A stretch of 64,000 nucleotides of DNA from Taxillus chinensis (Eukaryota > Streptophyta > Magnoliopsida > Santalales > Loranthaceae). Made by a program: the position numbers and the translations under genes. Location of the stretch: the NCBI GenBank assembly GCA_023512835.1, contig CM042087.1, forward strand, positions 42,526,017 through 42,590,016. Direction: 5' to 3'. The first letter of the stretch is position 1; each line of letters opens with the position of its first letter. Below are positions 37,143-49,335 of this stretch, in pieces. Below the pieces are notes generated by a model that saw only the letters and a list, made by a program, of their open reading frames with translations, had not been told where the DNA came from and did no database searches.

Positions 37143-37299
37143 TACGGAGCTTATTGGCATTCTGTCCACCTCTCTGTCCGTTTTACTTACCCATATGTGT
37201 GTATATGCGTGGCATGAACGTCGATCCATGTGGTGTATATTGGTAGTTTGGTACTGGTATACGTACGGAGGTGGGCATACTGCCAACAGAGCTGCGTTG
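37143..37299 (+). ncRNA. MIR394: miR394 precursor hairpin
   Basis: The 5' arm at 37154-37173 reads TTGGCATTCTGTCCACCTCT, which is miR394 except that the last base is T instead of C. The 3' arm at 37269-37288 reads AGGTGGGCATACTGCCAACA, the conserved star strand. The arms pair over about 28 bp, including flanking bases ACGGAGCT and AGCTGCGT, around a loop of roughly 95 nt. In Arabidopsis miR394 represses the F-box gene LCR and acts in leaf shape and shoot meristem maintenance. The TATA box upstream supports a real transcription unit on the plus strand. Both arms were recognised by eye, so the precursor fold was not computed. Confidence 0.93.
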
Positions 37300-37305
37300 G
37301 ATTCT

Positions 37306-37800
37306 CTTTGTAAAACCCTCATGATAAGTGATGATGACTTTTCTCTCTTTCTCTCTCTTCCGCTACCCACTCCTGATCTGGTTCTCTTTTTCAAGGATTA
37401 AGGTAATTTCATTTATCATTTTATTGTCCTTTTTCGTTCTTTCTGTTCTTTCTCTCTCAAGAATAGATCAGTTTGGTGATTTTTTTGTAACCACACGAAA
37501 ACATACTATGGATCATAACATAACTGTTTTTCATCGGTTTGTTTTCCATGTTCGGTGATTTTCAAAACTTTGTAAAACCCTCATGATAAATGATCATGTC
37601 TTCTCTCTCTCTCTCTCTCTCTCAATACCCACTCCTGATCTGATATCTTTTTCAAGGGTTAAGGTAATTTCATTTATCATATTTTGTCGTTTTCGTTCTT
37701 TCTGTTCTCTCTCTCAAGAATAGATAGATTAGTTTGGTGATTTTTTGTTACCACACGAAAACACACTATGGATCATAACATGTTGTTTTCCATGTTCGTC
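37306..37800 (+). repeat. Tandem duplication just 3' of the miR394 hairpin
   Basis: Two copies with a period of about 260 bp. Each starts CTTTGTAAAACCCTCATGATAA, continues with a CT-rich run, CCCACTCCTGATCTG, ATTTCATTTATCAT, CTCTCAAGAATAGAT, CCACACGAAAACA and ACTATGGATCATAACAT, and ends near TTTTCCATGTTCG. Copies differ by small indels and CT-repeat length. They probably lie in the 3' part of the primary transcript. Confidence 0.85.
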
Positions 37801-39744
37801 GAGTGTCGAAACTTGAACATACCATTTAAGTGTGTGTGTATATATATACACATATGCCTAGGGTTCGAGATTTATCTACTGTTTTCTGGGTTGATACCGA
37901 TCCCCCATGCGATAGTGATTTGAATAGTGAATAAATCCTGCAGCATCTTCTTATTTTTATTCGTAGTGGCTATTATTTCGATTTTGGACAATTATTCAAG
38001 GTTACTTTTTTCTGATTCAGAATAGTAATTTTACTTAAAGAACAATAAATTATCTGACTTGCCCCTGACGGAAAAGCTTTATTTTAATTGGGCAATTTGT
38101 TGATCTAGTAATCAAACCGGGGTACCTCTTGAATGGGGCTGTTTTTAACTGGTGTCTTAATCAATAAATGGTTTAATCAGAGATTCACGAAGTAGTGAGT
38201 TGTTTTTTAATGTAATAACAATTGAACTTGGTTCCTTAAGGTATGGAACAATCATAATTGTTATATATTATACATTTTCGGTCTCAAAAGGAAATGGAAG
38301 TGGCGTTGTTTTTCTCTCGTTTCTGTGCGCGATTGAAATATTAGTTTGGATTTGTTTATAATCCTCAAAGTCAAGACATTGTGTTCAATACATTAGTTTG
38401 CTTAAGTTTCTGGGTTTTCCGTTTCTGGGCACCATTTGGTCTTTGTTTGATCATACTCGTTGACAAGTTGGTTGTGTCTCTATGCTTACTGCAAAGTTAG
38501 AATTTTAATAATTTGCCATTGCTTCTTGCTAATAAAAGTTGCCTCATTAGTCACTGCTTAAAAATTAAGTGCTCATTGTCTTGCATGGGTGTCGCTCGAT
38601 AAATGTATGTATATCAAATGAACTAATAGATTTATTTTGCAGCGATCTTGTGTTTTTTCTTTTTGTCGCTGTTCTAGTAGTAATTTTGATCCCCTTTCCA
38701 TGGCTTCAATCACTACTCTTGGTATGACAGTTGCCCCATGTTGGCCACGATGTCCTAACCACACAATCATGAATTTCCAATCAATGCACATAAATTTGTA
38801 TGTTTAGTTCGCAGTGTTACGGAAGATGGATTTCGGCGAGACTGGGATGGTTTTTTACCCACGCCTGATCCCCAACAGTTAATGCTCCCTCCATGGAGGG
38901 AGCGAGGGCCGTGGTACAGACATCTTGTAATAATATCTGTCTTGAATGTATAGAAGCAACAGTGCCGTACGTATTTAATTAGGTTGTGAATATGCGTCCG
39001 GTTGGTGGATCTGTGTAGGGAGAATACAGCTCATGCACAGTATGTGCCCATTGTTAATTTATGTTTTCGGTTTTAAAATAATAAACAAAAATAGAAAACA
39101 TAAAAACCAAACATGCTCTTAATAATTTTCCAGAACTTTTCACGGTTCCTATAGTAATATTTTGATTTAGTAGTAGGCCTAGCTGAATCAAGTAAAATCA
39201 TGTCCTAATTATTATTATGTCTATTTATTTGGTTTGTGAATTGTGTACAACCATAAATTAGGGCAACGTTGTCAGGTTGCTATATGTGTATGGAGATACG
39301 GTTGAAAAAGCATTTCTAAACCCTGTAGGATGTGTGTGCTGGGCCTGCCTCTGTAAGTTTCATCCCTGAGGAGCACAGCACATGCGTAAAAGAAACCTTG
39401 GATTGTTGGGTATGTCCGGAAACAATCGCGTCAAATCCAGTTACACTGCAGGTGGGTGAGGACAATTTTTTATATGGTTGCTTGAGAACATGCTGACAAT
39501 GGGGCTGGACAGTGGGATGCAATACGTCCAATGTTTGCGTGTCGGATGGCCATGACATTTTATACAAGCATTAATGTTATATCTAAGGTTTTAATCGAAT
39601 CAAAATTTGATGGAAAGTAAATCTAACCAAATGATTGTTTGACAATATCGTAACTTTCCATGTTTGTCAAATGCTTTTATCGTTGGTTTTGTATAGCTCT
39701 AAAGCTTCTGTTAATATTCGTTTTTGCTTCATTAATTGAACTTA
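37801..39744. other. Region downstream of MIR394
   Basis: Probably the remainder of the primary miRNA transcript and intergenic DNA. It contains a perfect 20-bp palindrome at 38884-38903. No gene is supported. Confidence 0.5.
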
Positions 39745-39753
39745 GCATCTTTT

Positions 39754-40175
39754 GGGTGCGAGTTCGCTGCGGCTGCGGCATTTTGCCGACGGTGTAGTTT
39801 TTATTTTTTTGGTATAATTTTTTGTTGTTTGTTTTTAAAATTAATCGTTAGATGTAATATTTATGTAGTGTATGTATCTCTTGTAAAATTTTATAATAAT
39901 CTAACGGTTAAATTTTGCACAAATGCAATTATAAAAAATTAAAAATTTAAAAATAAATTTGTTCAGTATTTTTATTTTTAAAATTTTTAATTTTTTGTAA
40001 TTGTATTTGTGCAAAATTTAACCGTTAGATTACTACAAAATTTTACAAGAGATATATATATTACATAAATATTACATCTAACGGTTAATTTTAAAAACAA
40101 ATAACAAAAATTATACCAAAAAAATAAAAGCTGCATCATGTGACGTTTTGCCGCAGCCGCAGTGAACTCGCACCC
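39754..40175. mobile_element. Fold-back Mutator-like MITE
   Basis: 422-bp element made of two long inverted arms. It starts GGGTGCGAGTTCGCTGCGGC, and its far end is the reverse complement with one mismatch in that stretch. The arms continue through ATCGTTAGATGTAATATT and TAATCTAACGGTTAAATTTT to a centre near 39960. It is flanked by a perfect 9-bp direct repeat, GCATCTTTT, at 39745-39753 and 40176-40184. Long inverted repeats with a 9-bp duplication fit Mutator-type transposition. It has no coding capacity. Confidence 0.88.
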
Positions 40176-40493
40176 GCATCTTTTATGTTGTCATTCCTTG
40201 TGCTTATGCCAGCAGTTCTCTCTCAAATGTTTCCTGAAATGATGTCATCATGTGCCGTAGATTAATTAGATGGCACAATTAATACCAAATTACGTTCTCC
40301 AAGTACTTAGAAGCAAGAAGGTACAATTTTGACAAGATAGATGTGGAAGCGACTACGTATCATCCTTCAGAAACGGACGGAGGTAAATAATAACCGAAAC
40401 AAAAAATATAAAAAGATAATAATTTTTATATATTCGTCACGAAGACTAATAATAATAGAAAAGTCATTGTAACTTTAAAAAGAAGGCTACCTG

Positions 40494-40996
40494 GTAGGGG
40501 TGTAAAATGGATCGCGGTCTCATGGATCGGTTAGTGATCCGTGCGCATCGACCAATTGGACCAGAAATATTCTGGTCCATTTCAATCGTGGGCTTAAACG
40601 GATCGATACGTTTAGGCTCGCTTCATGCGGATCAAATCCGCACGGATGCAGATCGGCTTTTTGTATTTTTTAAAAAATAATTTTTTAAATATAACATATT
40701 TTATTTAGTATATTAGTACATAAAGCCTAAATTTATTAATTTTAAAATTAATATTTAGAAATATAAACTATTAAATATAATTTTAAAATTAAAAATTTTA
40801 ATTATTTTTAACAAAATTAACTTATAATAAATTTTTAAACATATAAATAAATATGGACTAGTCCATGGATGGTTCGCGTCCGCATCTGACTGGATTGGAC
40901 TAGAAAAAATCTAGTCCATTAAAAGTGCGGTCCTAAACGGGCTAGCCCTTTTAAGCCCCCTCCGTCACGGACCGGACCGGTCCGTTTACACCCCTA
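40494..40996. mobile_element. hAT-like MITE
   Basis: Starts TAGGGGTGTAAA at 40495 and ends TTTACACCCCTA at 40996, giving 12-bp perfect terminal inverted repeats of the hAT style. Flanks GCTACCTG and GCTACTAG match at 6 of 8 positions, consistent with an aged 8-bp duplication. Subterminal parts are rich in GGATCG, CGGTCC and GGACCG motifs around an AT-rich centre. It is non-coding. Confidence 0.75.
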
Positions 40997-41004
40997 GCTA
41001 CTAG

Positions 41005-41917
41005 AAGGTGGTGGCTTAATTCAGTCCAAGGTTCAAATCGCATCAGACGACTCAATGTGAAATTATTCTCTTGATAATTAATCAATAAGTGAAATTATAA
41101 GTGATAATGTAGAAGTTTAACTAATCAATAAGTGAAATTATTCTCTTGATGATTAACATAAGACAACGTGAAATTTAATAATGTGTGTCACAAGTGATAA
41201 GACTTGTTTGGATTGACCTTATATCTTAAGCTAAGTACAATATAAGCAGATGAATCATAATATCAGTTAATTTAATAATAATTATTTTATTTTTCCCGCA
41301 AGTTTTTGTCCTGTAACAACAAACCTTGAAATATGACCATATTATAAAGAATCAAAGCATCCATTGAGCACACTTATCAAGACATGTTTCCCAACCTCTT
41401 TTTTTTTTTTGAAACGTAAACTCAATTTTTTTTTTCATTCCAATTAAATAATATATTTTTTTCTTTTTACCTCTTTTTTATCCTTTATCAAACAAATAAC
41501 GAAAGTATTCCATTCATTTTCTTTTTATCAGTCTACTTATTTAAATAAATAAATAAATATATATATATATAATGATACATAAATAATTTATTATTACTTT
41601 TAAAGTGATCACATTAATTTCAAGGGCGCAGAACCCCCCGTTTGGTGAAGGCTCTCCGATGAATTATATATAACTGAACAAACACAATCTCCAATGAAGT
41701 CGTAAAAGAATTGAGGCCTCGAGCAGAGGTCAAATGAAAAAAAAAAAAAAAAGAAGCCATAACCATTGCCAAACTGCCCCCCCACTAAATAACTATAATT
41801 AATTAATTCATAATAATGTCGAAAACCCTATGAAAGCCGAGCAGAGGCTTCCACCTCTTTCCCAAAACAACCAACTGTAGACGATCTTCAAATGATTTGG
41901 CGAAGCAGGGTGAGCGT
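41005..41917. other. Intergenic region 3' of the SKS gene
   Basis: AT-rich. A phrase around AATCAATAAGTGAAATTAT is repeated near 41080-41150. No gene seen. Confidence 0.55.
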
Positions 41918-44900
41918 TTAGTGTCCCCCAGCTGCCCTGCCACAGAGCAGAGCATTGGCGGGAATGGGGAGCTCGTCCCTAAACGAGTGGGTGTTCGTAA
42001 ACACCCGCAGATAAAATTGTTGTCCCAGGTATTGTCTACCCCAGAACTGGGACCTCAGATTCCACATTCCAACGTTGTCCAGCGCTACATAGATGGCAGT
42101 CCATGAGTTTGGATACACCTGCACCCACAAACCACACACGCACACATGAATGAAACGAGGTTCTTGGGCTCCTCAAACATGAAAGTACAAATTGAGAACA
42201 TGTTTCTTCTAACCTGCACGGTGCAACGGGAAATCGCATCCCGGAGGTTGTACTCGGTCCTACTGCTTTCGGACCACAACCCTCCATCCATGCTGCATGT
42301 ATCAACAATAAAGTCAGTATTACGAACAAACTCAGGAACACAAGCGAGATCAGAAACTCGTATCGTATCACGCATGAATATATGTAACTTTCCCCGCATA
42401 GCTAGGGTGCTTGCTTACCCGACAACAAAGAAATAGTAGCCATCAAGGTGATAGCTCTGTAGAATGTTCTCGTTGTTTTGGAACACGATTTCCACAAACT
42501 CTCGATAATTAACAGTCATAACCGATGTGTCAAGGTAAATTCCACCACCAGTGGGCTGGAAAGGTATGCTTTGTGCACGGAAAACACCGGGAATGTTGAA
42601 GTAGTCCGCGAGCTTTAGGGGTGTGTCTGCCGGGACAAAGGAAACACTGTTTAGTGCATACCTCTGCTTGCCGTTAACCTGACCCGCGGAGCTGGATAAG
42701 ACGATTGTTCTGGTAGTGTTTATGAGACCGTAGTGGTATGAACCTTGTGGGTTTGGTCTTGGCCCACTAGCTGTAAGATTAGTCCTGAAATGACACATTA
42801 ATTCCGTGAGTAACAAAACACGTATACTATACAAGACGTAAATTAATAAGAGTCATTACTAGCGCAAACGCAGAAGAAACATAATAAATGGTCTGTAGAC
42901 ATAACAAACAACCCATGAATTCAACATAAACGTTGCTGACTTCGCGGGCTGCTTCTGTACGTGTACATCGATGGACTGACACAAATATACACATGGATGG
43001 ATAAAACATCAATGACAAACAATTAGAAGGTACCTGATAGAACGGGCCTGGTTTAAGGACCAGTCTACCTCAGTAGTGGGTCCGCCGATGGGTGGGCCAG
43101 AGATTTTGGCGTTGGAGTTGCTGTACTGAAGAGCTCCCACGGTTGTGAGAATACGATTGGTGAAGCGGGTGGAGACCACAATCTGGTACGCATTTGGGCC
43201 TTGATCGGCGGTGACTAGGACGGAGTAGGACTGGCCAACATGCACGTCGAGGGAAGAGTAGGTCGTCTGGACCGTGTGTGTGCCCTCCACTTCCACCAAT
43301 TTGAGGGTGTGGCCCTGAATCCGGAAATTAAAGGAATGTTGCAACCCAACGTTGGATATCCTAAGCCTGTATGTCTTTCCTGTAAAAACATCATTTTACA
43401 ATAAATTGTCAATCTATTTGCAATGTACCATTATTAGTATATATAATCATGATTCTGATATGAACTGATATGATAATTTTTAGTGTGACGTCCAATAAAA
43501 TTGAAGGATTATTAAAACTTTTTTTTTTTTGTTTTTTTTACCTTGGTCCACCGTCAGCGAGTATGTGCTAGTATTTCCATAGCCGTTTATCTGAAGACCA
43601 TCAGGAAAACGTAGCTTCCTGCCGCGATCTAGAATGGATCTCAATTTCTGCACACAATCAAACAAGGTTAATTAAACCACTGCTTCTGATAATAAAAATA
43701 AAAATAATAAAAATATATGATGCTATCATTATAATAAACTGCTTGTAGATGCTGTATTTATATTTAAATTATATGGTTTTACTAACTATGTATATATATA
43801 TATATATATGAAAAAACTCTAAAACAATATAGTTTTGATGGTGGAAATCAACCCTTGGTGGGCCTTCAGCCCAACGGAATTGGGCTATGGGTAAGACTTT
43901 CATTCGCAGGCACATGCCTTGATGTGTCCATATTCAAGAAACTTGCCATGTTAGATACAGTTGGCTTTACACTTCATTCGTTGACATGGGGGCCTAACTT
44001 TGACGTAACGTAAAATCCAAGCCTTGCTAATCACCCGTAAATTACATTATATTATCGGACTCCTGGTTGGTTGCCTTTCCATATGATATGTTTCTCCCCA
44101 TCAGTGGCCAATGATAAGTCTCGTTTGGATGATATTTTAAAGAATACGTTTCAATTATTCGCATTAATTAATTTGCTTCCAATTTAACTTTTTATTACAA
44201 AAAAGTGAAATATATCAAAACAATAAAAAAATTTAATAACCAAACTGCTGTGACACAATTCAAGCCATCATTTTTTTAAAAAATATCATACAACTAAAAT
44301 TGTAGTCCGATTATGAATACGATTATAAATATTGTGGATAAATATCAAAAACTACCACGTGACCAATTGGAAGACTCCATTGCATTGGCAGAGAATAATG
44401 AGCTGTTCGCCATCATTGGGCGCGTCTGGGTCCATATATATGATATGACCAATGCCGACAGTGCATGAGATGCACACACCAAAAACAAAGACACTATGAC
44501 GCACACACAGCTGTCCATGTCCAAGGAAGAGTAAATAGCGATCGCTTAAAAAAAACCCAAAAAAAAAAAACACAATTCTTGACCTCTTGACGCGGTCGAG
44601 TAATCAATACTCGCAGCCATCTCATTAACTTCCGCCGCATGCAATTACAGGCATGCAAACACAGAACATGCGAGACCAAGGATAATGGGTCCACTGCCAG
44701 CGGAGGACACACGGACTGAGCAACCAATACCAATCACTTCTAGCTAGAGGGATGCCGTTTTACAAGCTTAAACCCATTTTTAATTTATATTATATGAGGC
44801 GTAAGTCAAATTTCTAGAAAAAGAGCTTCTATAAAGTGTACAAAAGTAAATAAATAAATAAAAAACATGTTGCATCTATATATAGAAGATACGGGTGAGA

Positions 44901-46284
44901 GGTAAGCGGTTAGCGGTAACCTTTAATGGATATGGTCCTGCGTTGTTTTAATGTCGAAGTGGTAATTAATTAAAAGTATAGGAAAACAAAAAAACAAACC
45001 AACGAAGATGCCTTTTCGAACTGTGCCACTAGTGTTCAACCACCAACATGTCTCCTACTCTCAAAAAACCTAATCGAAACCTTGGTAAGCCACCGCTAGA
45101 AGTTTAGTTTAGACCGTACGTACCAGTAGTGAAAACAAAACCCAAAAAAGAAGGTATAACTAAACCCGTGGCAGTGGTGGTTCACATACATTATGTGTGT
45201 GTGCCGGTGTGCGTATATATATAATTATATATATATATATAATGAAGGAAAGTGAAAAAAAAAAACCAAGTAATTAATTACCGTGTGATTGGCGGTGTAC
45301 CAATCTCCGATGAGGAGGGTGTAGTCGCCGTCGGGGTCGGAGAAGGGGACGGGTATGAGAGGACGGCTGGCGATCTTGATGCCACCGAACCCGCCGGCAG
45401 CCTTTTGGATTCCCAGAGACGGGAAGTAGAAGAAGCTGCCGATTTGGTCCTTCACCTGCAACGCGTACGTGTAGTTCTTCCCGGGAGGTATGGGGCAGTT
45501 TGTTCCCCACACTCCGTCTTGGAATGAGTTCCTCCTCTGCTGAATCCCATTCCTATATATCATAATAATTATAATCCAGAATATTAATAATAATGATGAG
45601 ACGACGACCCACTACACTAAGTCACTAATTCACAACACAACAAAATACGTATAATTAATTAGTTAGTCAATCTAACTATCACCGATTAATAAAACAGCCA
45701 ATAACCACATATTATTAGATTTGACTTAAGTTGAAACCGACAGTTTCATTGGACAAACCGCTTCCAATCAGGAAGCGGTTTTGCAGAGAAGCGAGAGATG
45801 GCATGGAAGGAAGAGAGAATTAAGGATATGGATCGGGGTTGGTTGGTGTACCAGGACAACAGGAAGGGCTCGTCCAAGCTGTTGAAGACGTTGATGATGA
45901 GATTGTCATTGGTTTGTGATTCGATGTTGGGGCCTGGGAATTGCCCATTTATAAGAATCCCCTGCAAATTCATTCATAATTTAAAAAAAAAAAAAAGTCA
46001 CATGCATTGTACGCGATTCATTCTATGTTCACTGTTCTGTGCGCACGCATTCCAAATTCGACAAGAACAGAGCATAGATTCAACGATTGATCGGTGAAAG
46101 CGAATAAATAAAACAAAACCTGTTGGCGAACGCCCAACGGATAAATGTCCCCGTACGTGACGTTCCAGTTAAAGAACCTGTACGGATCTTCGGCGCCGAC
46201 AGTAGCGAACATGAGAGGCCCAACCACCACCACGACGAAGAAGAAGAAGGCGGCGGAGAGCCGCGGCATTGAATTCTGCCGCAT
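41918..46284 (-). CDS. SKS: SKU5-similar / L-ascorbate oxidase homolog (pollen-type SKS)
   Basis: Secreted multi-cupredoxin glycoprotein of the plant SKS family, related to pollen protein Bp10/NTP303 and acting at the cell wall or plasma membrane. Exons on the minus strand are 46284-46120, 45961-45852, 45552-45282, 43647-43542, 43379-43034, 42784-42419, 42292-42214 and 42118-41918, phase-consistent with GT-AG borders, giving 547 residues. A signal peptide (MRQNSMPRLSAAFFFFVVVVVG as two pieces: MRQNSMPRL, then a hydrophobic run) precedes EDPYRFFNWNVTYGDIYPLG. Cupredoxin landmarks are GILINGQFPGPNIES, NGIQQRRNSFQDGVWGTNCP, SLDVHVGQSYSVLVTADQ, WSLNQARSIR and GSYHYGLINTT. The oxidase copper site is not conserved: QSYHLDGYYFFVVG replaces the His-rich HPWHLHGH pattern and the C-terminal HCH motif is absent, as is usual for SKS proteins. 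An alternative start is 46269. Intron 3 is about 1.6 kb. Confidence 0.94.
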
Positions 46285-46406
46285 TTTCTGGGTGTAAATT
46301 AGAGTTGTTTGGTGTAGTTGGGAGACACGCAAACACAGAACACACACAACAAAACGGTCCTTGTCACCTGTGGCTTTCTGATAGCAAAACTCAGACCACA
46401 ACAACG

Positions 46407-46416
46407 GAGGGAGAGA

Positions 46417-46453
<37 letters not shown>
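46407..46453. promoter_or_regulatory. GA/TC repeat upstream of the SKS start
   Basis: (GA)n microsatellite about 120-170 bp 5' of the SKS ATG; on the coding strand it reads (TC)n. Such tracts are common in plant 5' UTRs and core promoters. A regulatory role is inferred only from position. Confidence 0.45.
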
Positions 46454-47550
46454 TTAAAAGAGGCGGTAGTGGGGAGGAGGAGGAGGGGGAGGAGGAATGA
46501 AGTGAGAGAACTGGTGAGGGGTGACCGACCCTATTTGAAGACTTGGAGGAGTTGAGTCCGGATCGGGGGAAAAATACAAATAATTAAAAAGTTAAAGAGA
46601 AAAATAAAACAAAACGTGGAATTCAGGGGCCACAAAATAAAATACATGTAAATAAATAAATAAATAAAATAGAAATCGGGTGTCGGTGGGAATGGCGGGC
46701 GACAAGAGGACTACTCCCTCGAAGCAACCAACGCCAGAACAAACTAACAAAGGTTGTCGCGTCTTGGACTGGTATGTTCTCCGACTCCCCCGTGATTTCA
46801 CTCCACACGGCTTCTTTATTTTCTGTTTTTTTATTTATTATTATTAATCTTTGGCTCTTTGTTTTTTTTTAATAATAATTAGTATTTGTTTTTTAAAACA
46901 AACAATTAAGATTATTCGGGGGCGGGACTAGTGGACTAAAAAAACGCGGAGTCCGTGTCTAAGCTAGCATGCGCTTTGGAAAATTAGAGACATTAATAAT
47001 AACTACACGCCTTAAATTCACGGATTCACATATGAGGAGGTAGGAGGATAATCGATTAATTAAGCATATATGTCCTGCGCGGCAGGGCAGCTCATTTTGG
47101 AATGACCCATAATTAATGCTCAGGGAATTTGTGTCAAACATTCAAACCATGCATGTTTCTCATCGCTAGCTAGCTGCTCATATTATGCAATGCTCCGCTT
47201 CCCCCACCGCCTTTTAATCTTCCAGCTTGCGTTTTGTTGTAAAGATTATATATGTATATATAAATTTTTTCCTACTCATAAACCCAACTTTTTTAGACAA
47301 TCAAACTTTGATTTCAAAAATAACAGCAGACTAATTAGTGGAGGTTTTTTTCCTTGCAGTAATGTGGAATTATAGTGCTCCATATTGTAGTCTTTACTGC
47401 ATATAGAATTTTGTGTGTGTATTCGATGTATTCATTTATTTTGGTGCTATTTTTTTTTTTTTGCATTCTAAATCTGGAAACTTTCTTATTTTTCCCTTTT
47501 ATTTTGTTGTTTTCTTACTTGTTTGTTTGCAACCGCCTAAGGTACTTTTA
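46454..47550. other. SKS upstream region
   Basis: Promoter side of the SKS gene followed by AT-rich DNA with an ATAA repeat near 46650. No gene seen. Confidence 0.5.
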
Positions 47551-47552
47551 AG

Positions 47553-48257
47553 AGCAACTCCAACACTAATATATATTTCTTATCTATATTTGAATAATAT
47601 TTTAGATGTAAAGAGTTTTGTCCGTGGGCACAGTTGGTCACATCTCGTCTCTCGCCATTCAAGACTTCACCAGACATGCCAGGACACAGGACACAGAAGG
47701 ACCAGGTCCTGGGCCAAGAAGTGTTACGGTCGTCGGCCTAGCCGTTACGATCGCTCCTCCCTGACGCACGTCCCTTGTCCCCGAGAACCACGTAGAGACG
47801 ATCGGGATCTCCAAATCCTCGCCTGAGATGGGGGGATGGTGGGAGGTGACTGCGCCGGTCCTTTGCCCGCACGTATCCATCCTCTTTAGCAGCGTCCGCA
47901 GCCGATCTCCCCACGGGCCACTATGCCGCCCCACCAAATGCTGCCGCTGCCGCTGCCGTCTCCCACGGCCAGTTCCCGTCGCACACGGCCTTGTCCTCGA
48001 GTTCGATCCACTTTGCAAAGAAGTCGTAAGTCTCAACACGCATGAAGCAGCCATCGAGGAAAGAGGACAGGAGATGATAGAGGAGAGAGGAAGACCAATA
48101 AAAATAATAAAATAAGATATAGATAGTGAACATTGACTCTTCATTTGTGAATAGTCACTGTAGCAATTTCTAGATCTGAATCTGAATAGTTCGTTGGAGC
48201 AAATTTTTTAAGTTTTAATGTCTACATATATATAATACATAGTGGGTTGGAGTTGCT
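47553..48257. mobile_element. TIR-flanked element with GC-rich insert
   Basis: Left end AGCAACTCCAACACTA at 47553 and right end TAGTGGGTTGGAGTTGCT at 48240-48257 form imperfect terminal inverted repeats. Between them lies a GC-rich island (about 47620-48065) in otherwise AT-rich DNA, with open but interrupted frames on both strands that I do not recognise, such as TYDFFAKWIELEDKAVCDGN on the minus strand. No clear target-site duplication is visible. It looks like a non-autonomous DNA transposon that may have captured gene-like DNA. Confidence 0.45.
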
Positions 48258-48939
48258 ATAAATTGTTTAGTCAATAATATTATACTTTGTCCTCTTTCGA
48301 GAATTATAGTGTAAAATAGTTAAATTTATATCTTCATTCTCTTTTACAAAAGCGGATTCAATTATATATGGACTAAATTTCTCTCTTTTGCCTTTTTTAT
48401 CATTCATTCACTTTGTCATTCTTAAAACAGTGTAATTATTTTAGTTTGTTAGAGTCACTTGTTGATTCAAAAAGTTCACTTGAGAGGGGCGAAATACATA
48501 CCGACTTTGTTATCTCAAACTGCATTTAAGTTACAAGCAATAACATGAAAATATAAAATGCTCATTAAATTCTTCTATAACTATCGCCTATGAGGTTCCC
48601 GCTATGGGCACCAATAGATTGGCCCAAATTATTTGGTTTAGTTTGATTACTTTATGGTTATTTGATTTGTTTGAGAGGTATAGGTGAGACTCACACTATA
48701 ACTAATTCTGAGGTTTCAGTGAGTTGGACTTGATAAGGTTTTAAATCTAAGACAACATTTTAAAATCAATTGTATAATTCATTTAATGCTATTGAAGTTT
48801 GTAGCATCTTTATCACAAATATTTAAGACAATAAGTCATATTGATAATTAAATATAAATTTTAATTTTAACTAAAAACATAACTACAAATACTTTGTGTG
48901 TGTGTGTATATATATATATATTCTAAAATTTAGGAGAAG

Positions 48940-49335
48940 TTATGGCTCCTATCAACTCTTCATTGGTTAGAAGATCCACACCAATTTCATAATCATCATT
49001 TCTATTTTATAGAATAAATAGTATATTATTTATATTTTGCCTATCATTCATATCTCATGTTCTATTCGTATATTTATTCTTTTAAAGTATAATTTTTTGT
49101 CTCTTTCATTTATTATAATCATTTAAAAGTGTACACATATTTTTAAAAATATAATAAAAATCTACTTAGGATGAATAATAATAATCCAAATATGAAAATT
49201 TTCTCTTCAATATCTATTTTCAATATCTATGTTTTACATTTTGAAGGATCAGTATAATTTTTTTTATGTAAAAGTTAATATTTTTTCTAAATTTTAAAGA
49301 AATTAGTGTGGATCTTAGTTGATATTTTATTAAGT
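48940..49335. repeat. Candidate MITE with inverted ends
   Basis: Left TATCAACT...AGATCCACACCAATTTC (near 48954-48987) is matched near 49296-49325 by the inverted GAAATTAGTGTGGATCTTAGTTGATA. The AT-rich interior (for example TATTCTTTTAAAGTATAATTTTTT) resembles a segment at about 55925-56120. Confidence 0.5.

Noticed and set aside
36915..37394. 159-residue ORF on the minus strand across MIR394
   Set aside because: It is antisense to the miRNA hairpin and its TC-rich surroundings, with no protein-like features.
41008..41060. Possible Pol III B box (AGGTTCAAATCGC)
   Set aside because: A single motif without a tRNA fold or element boundaries.
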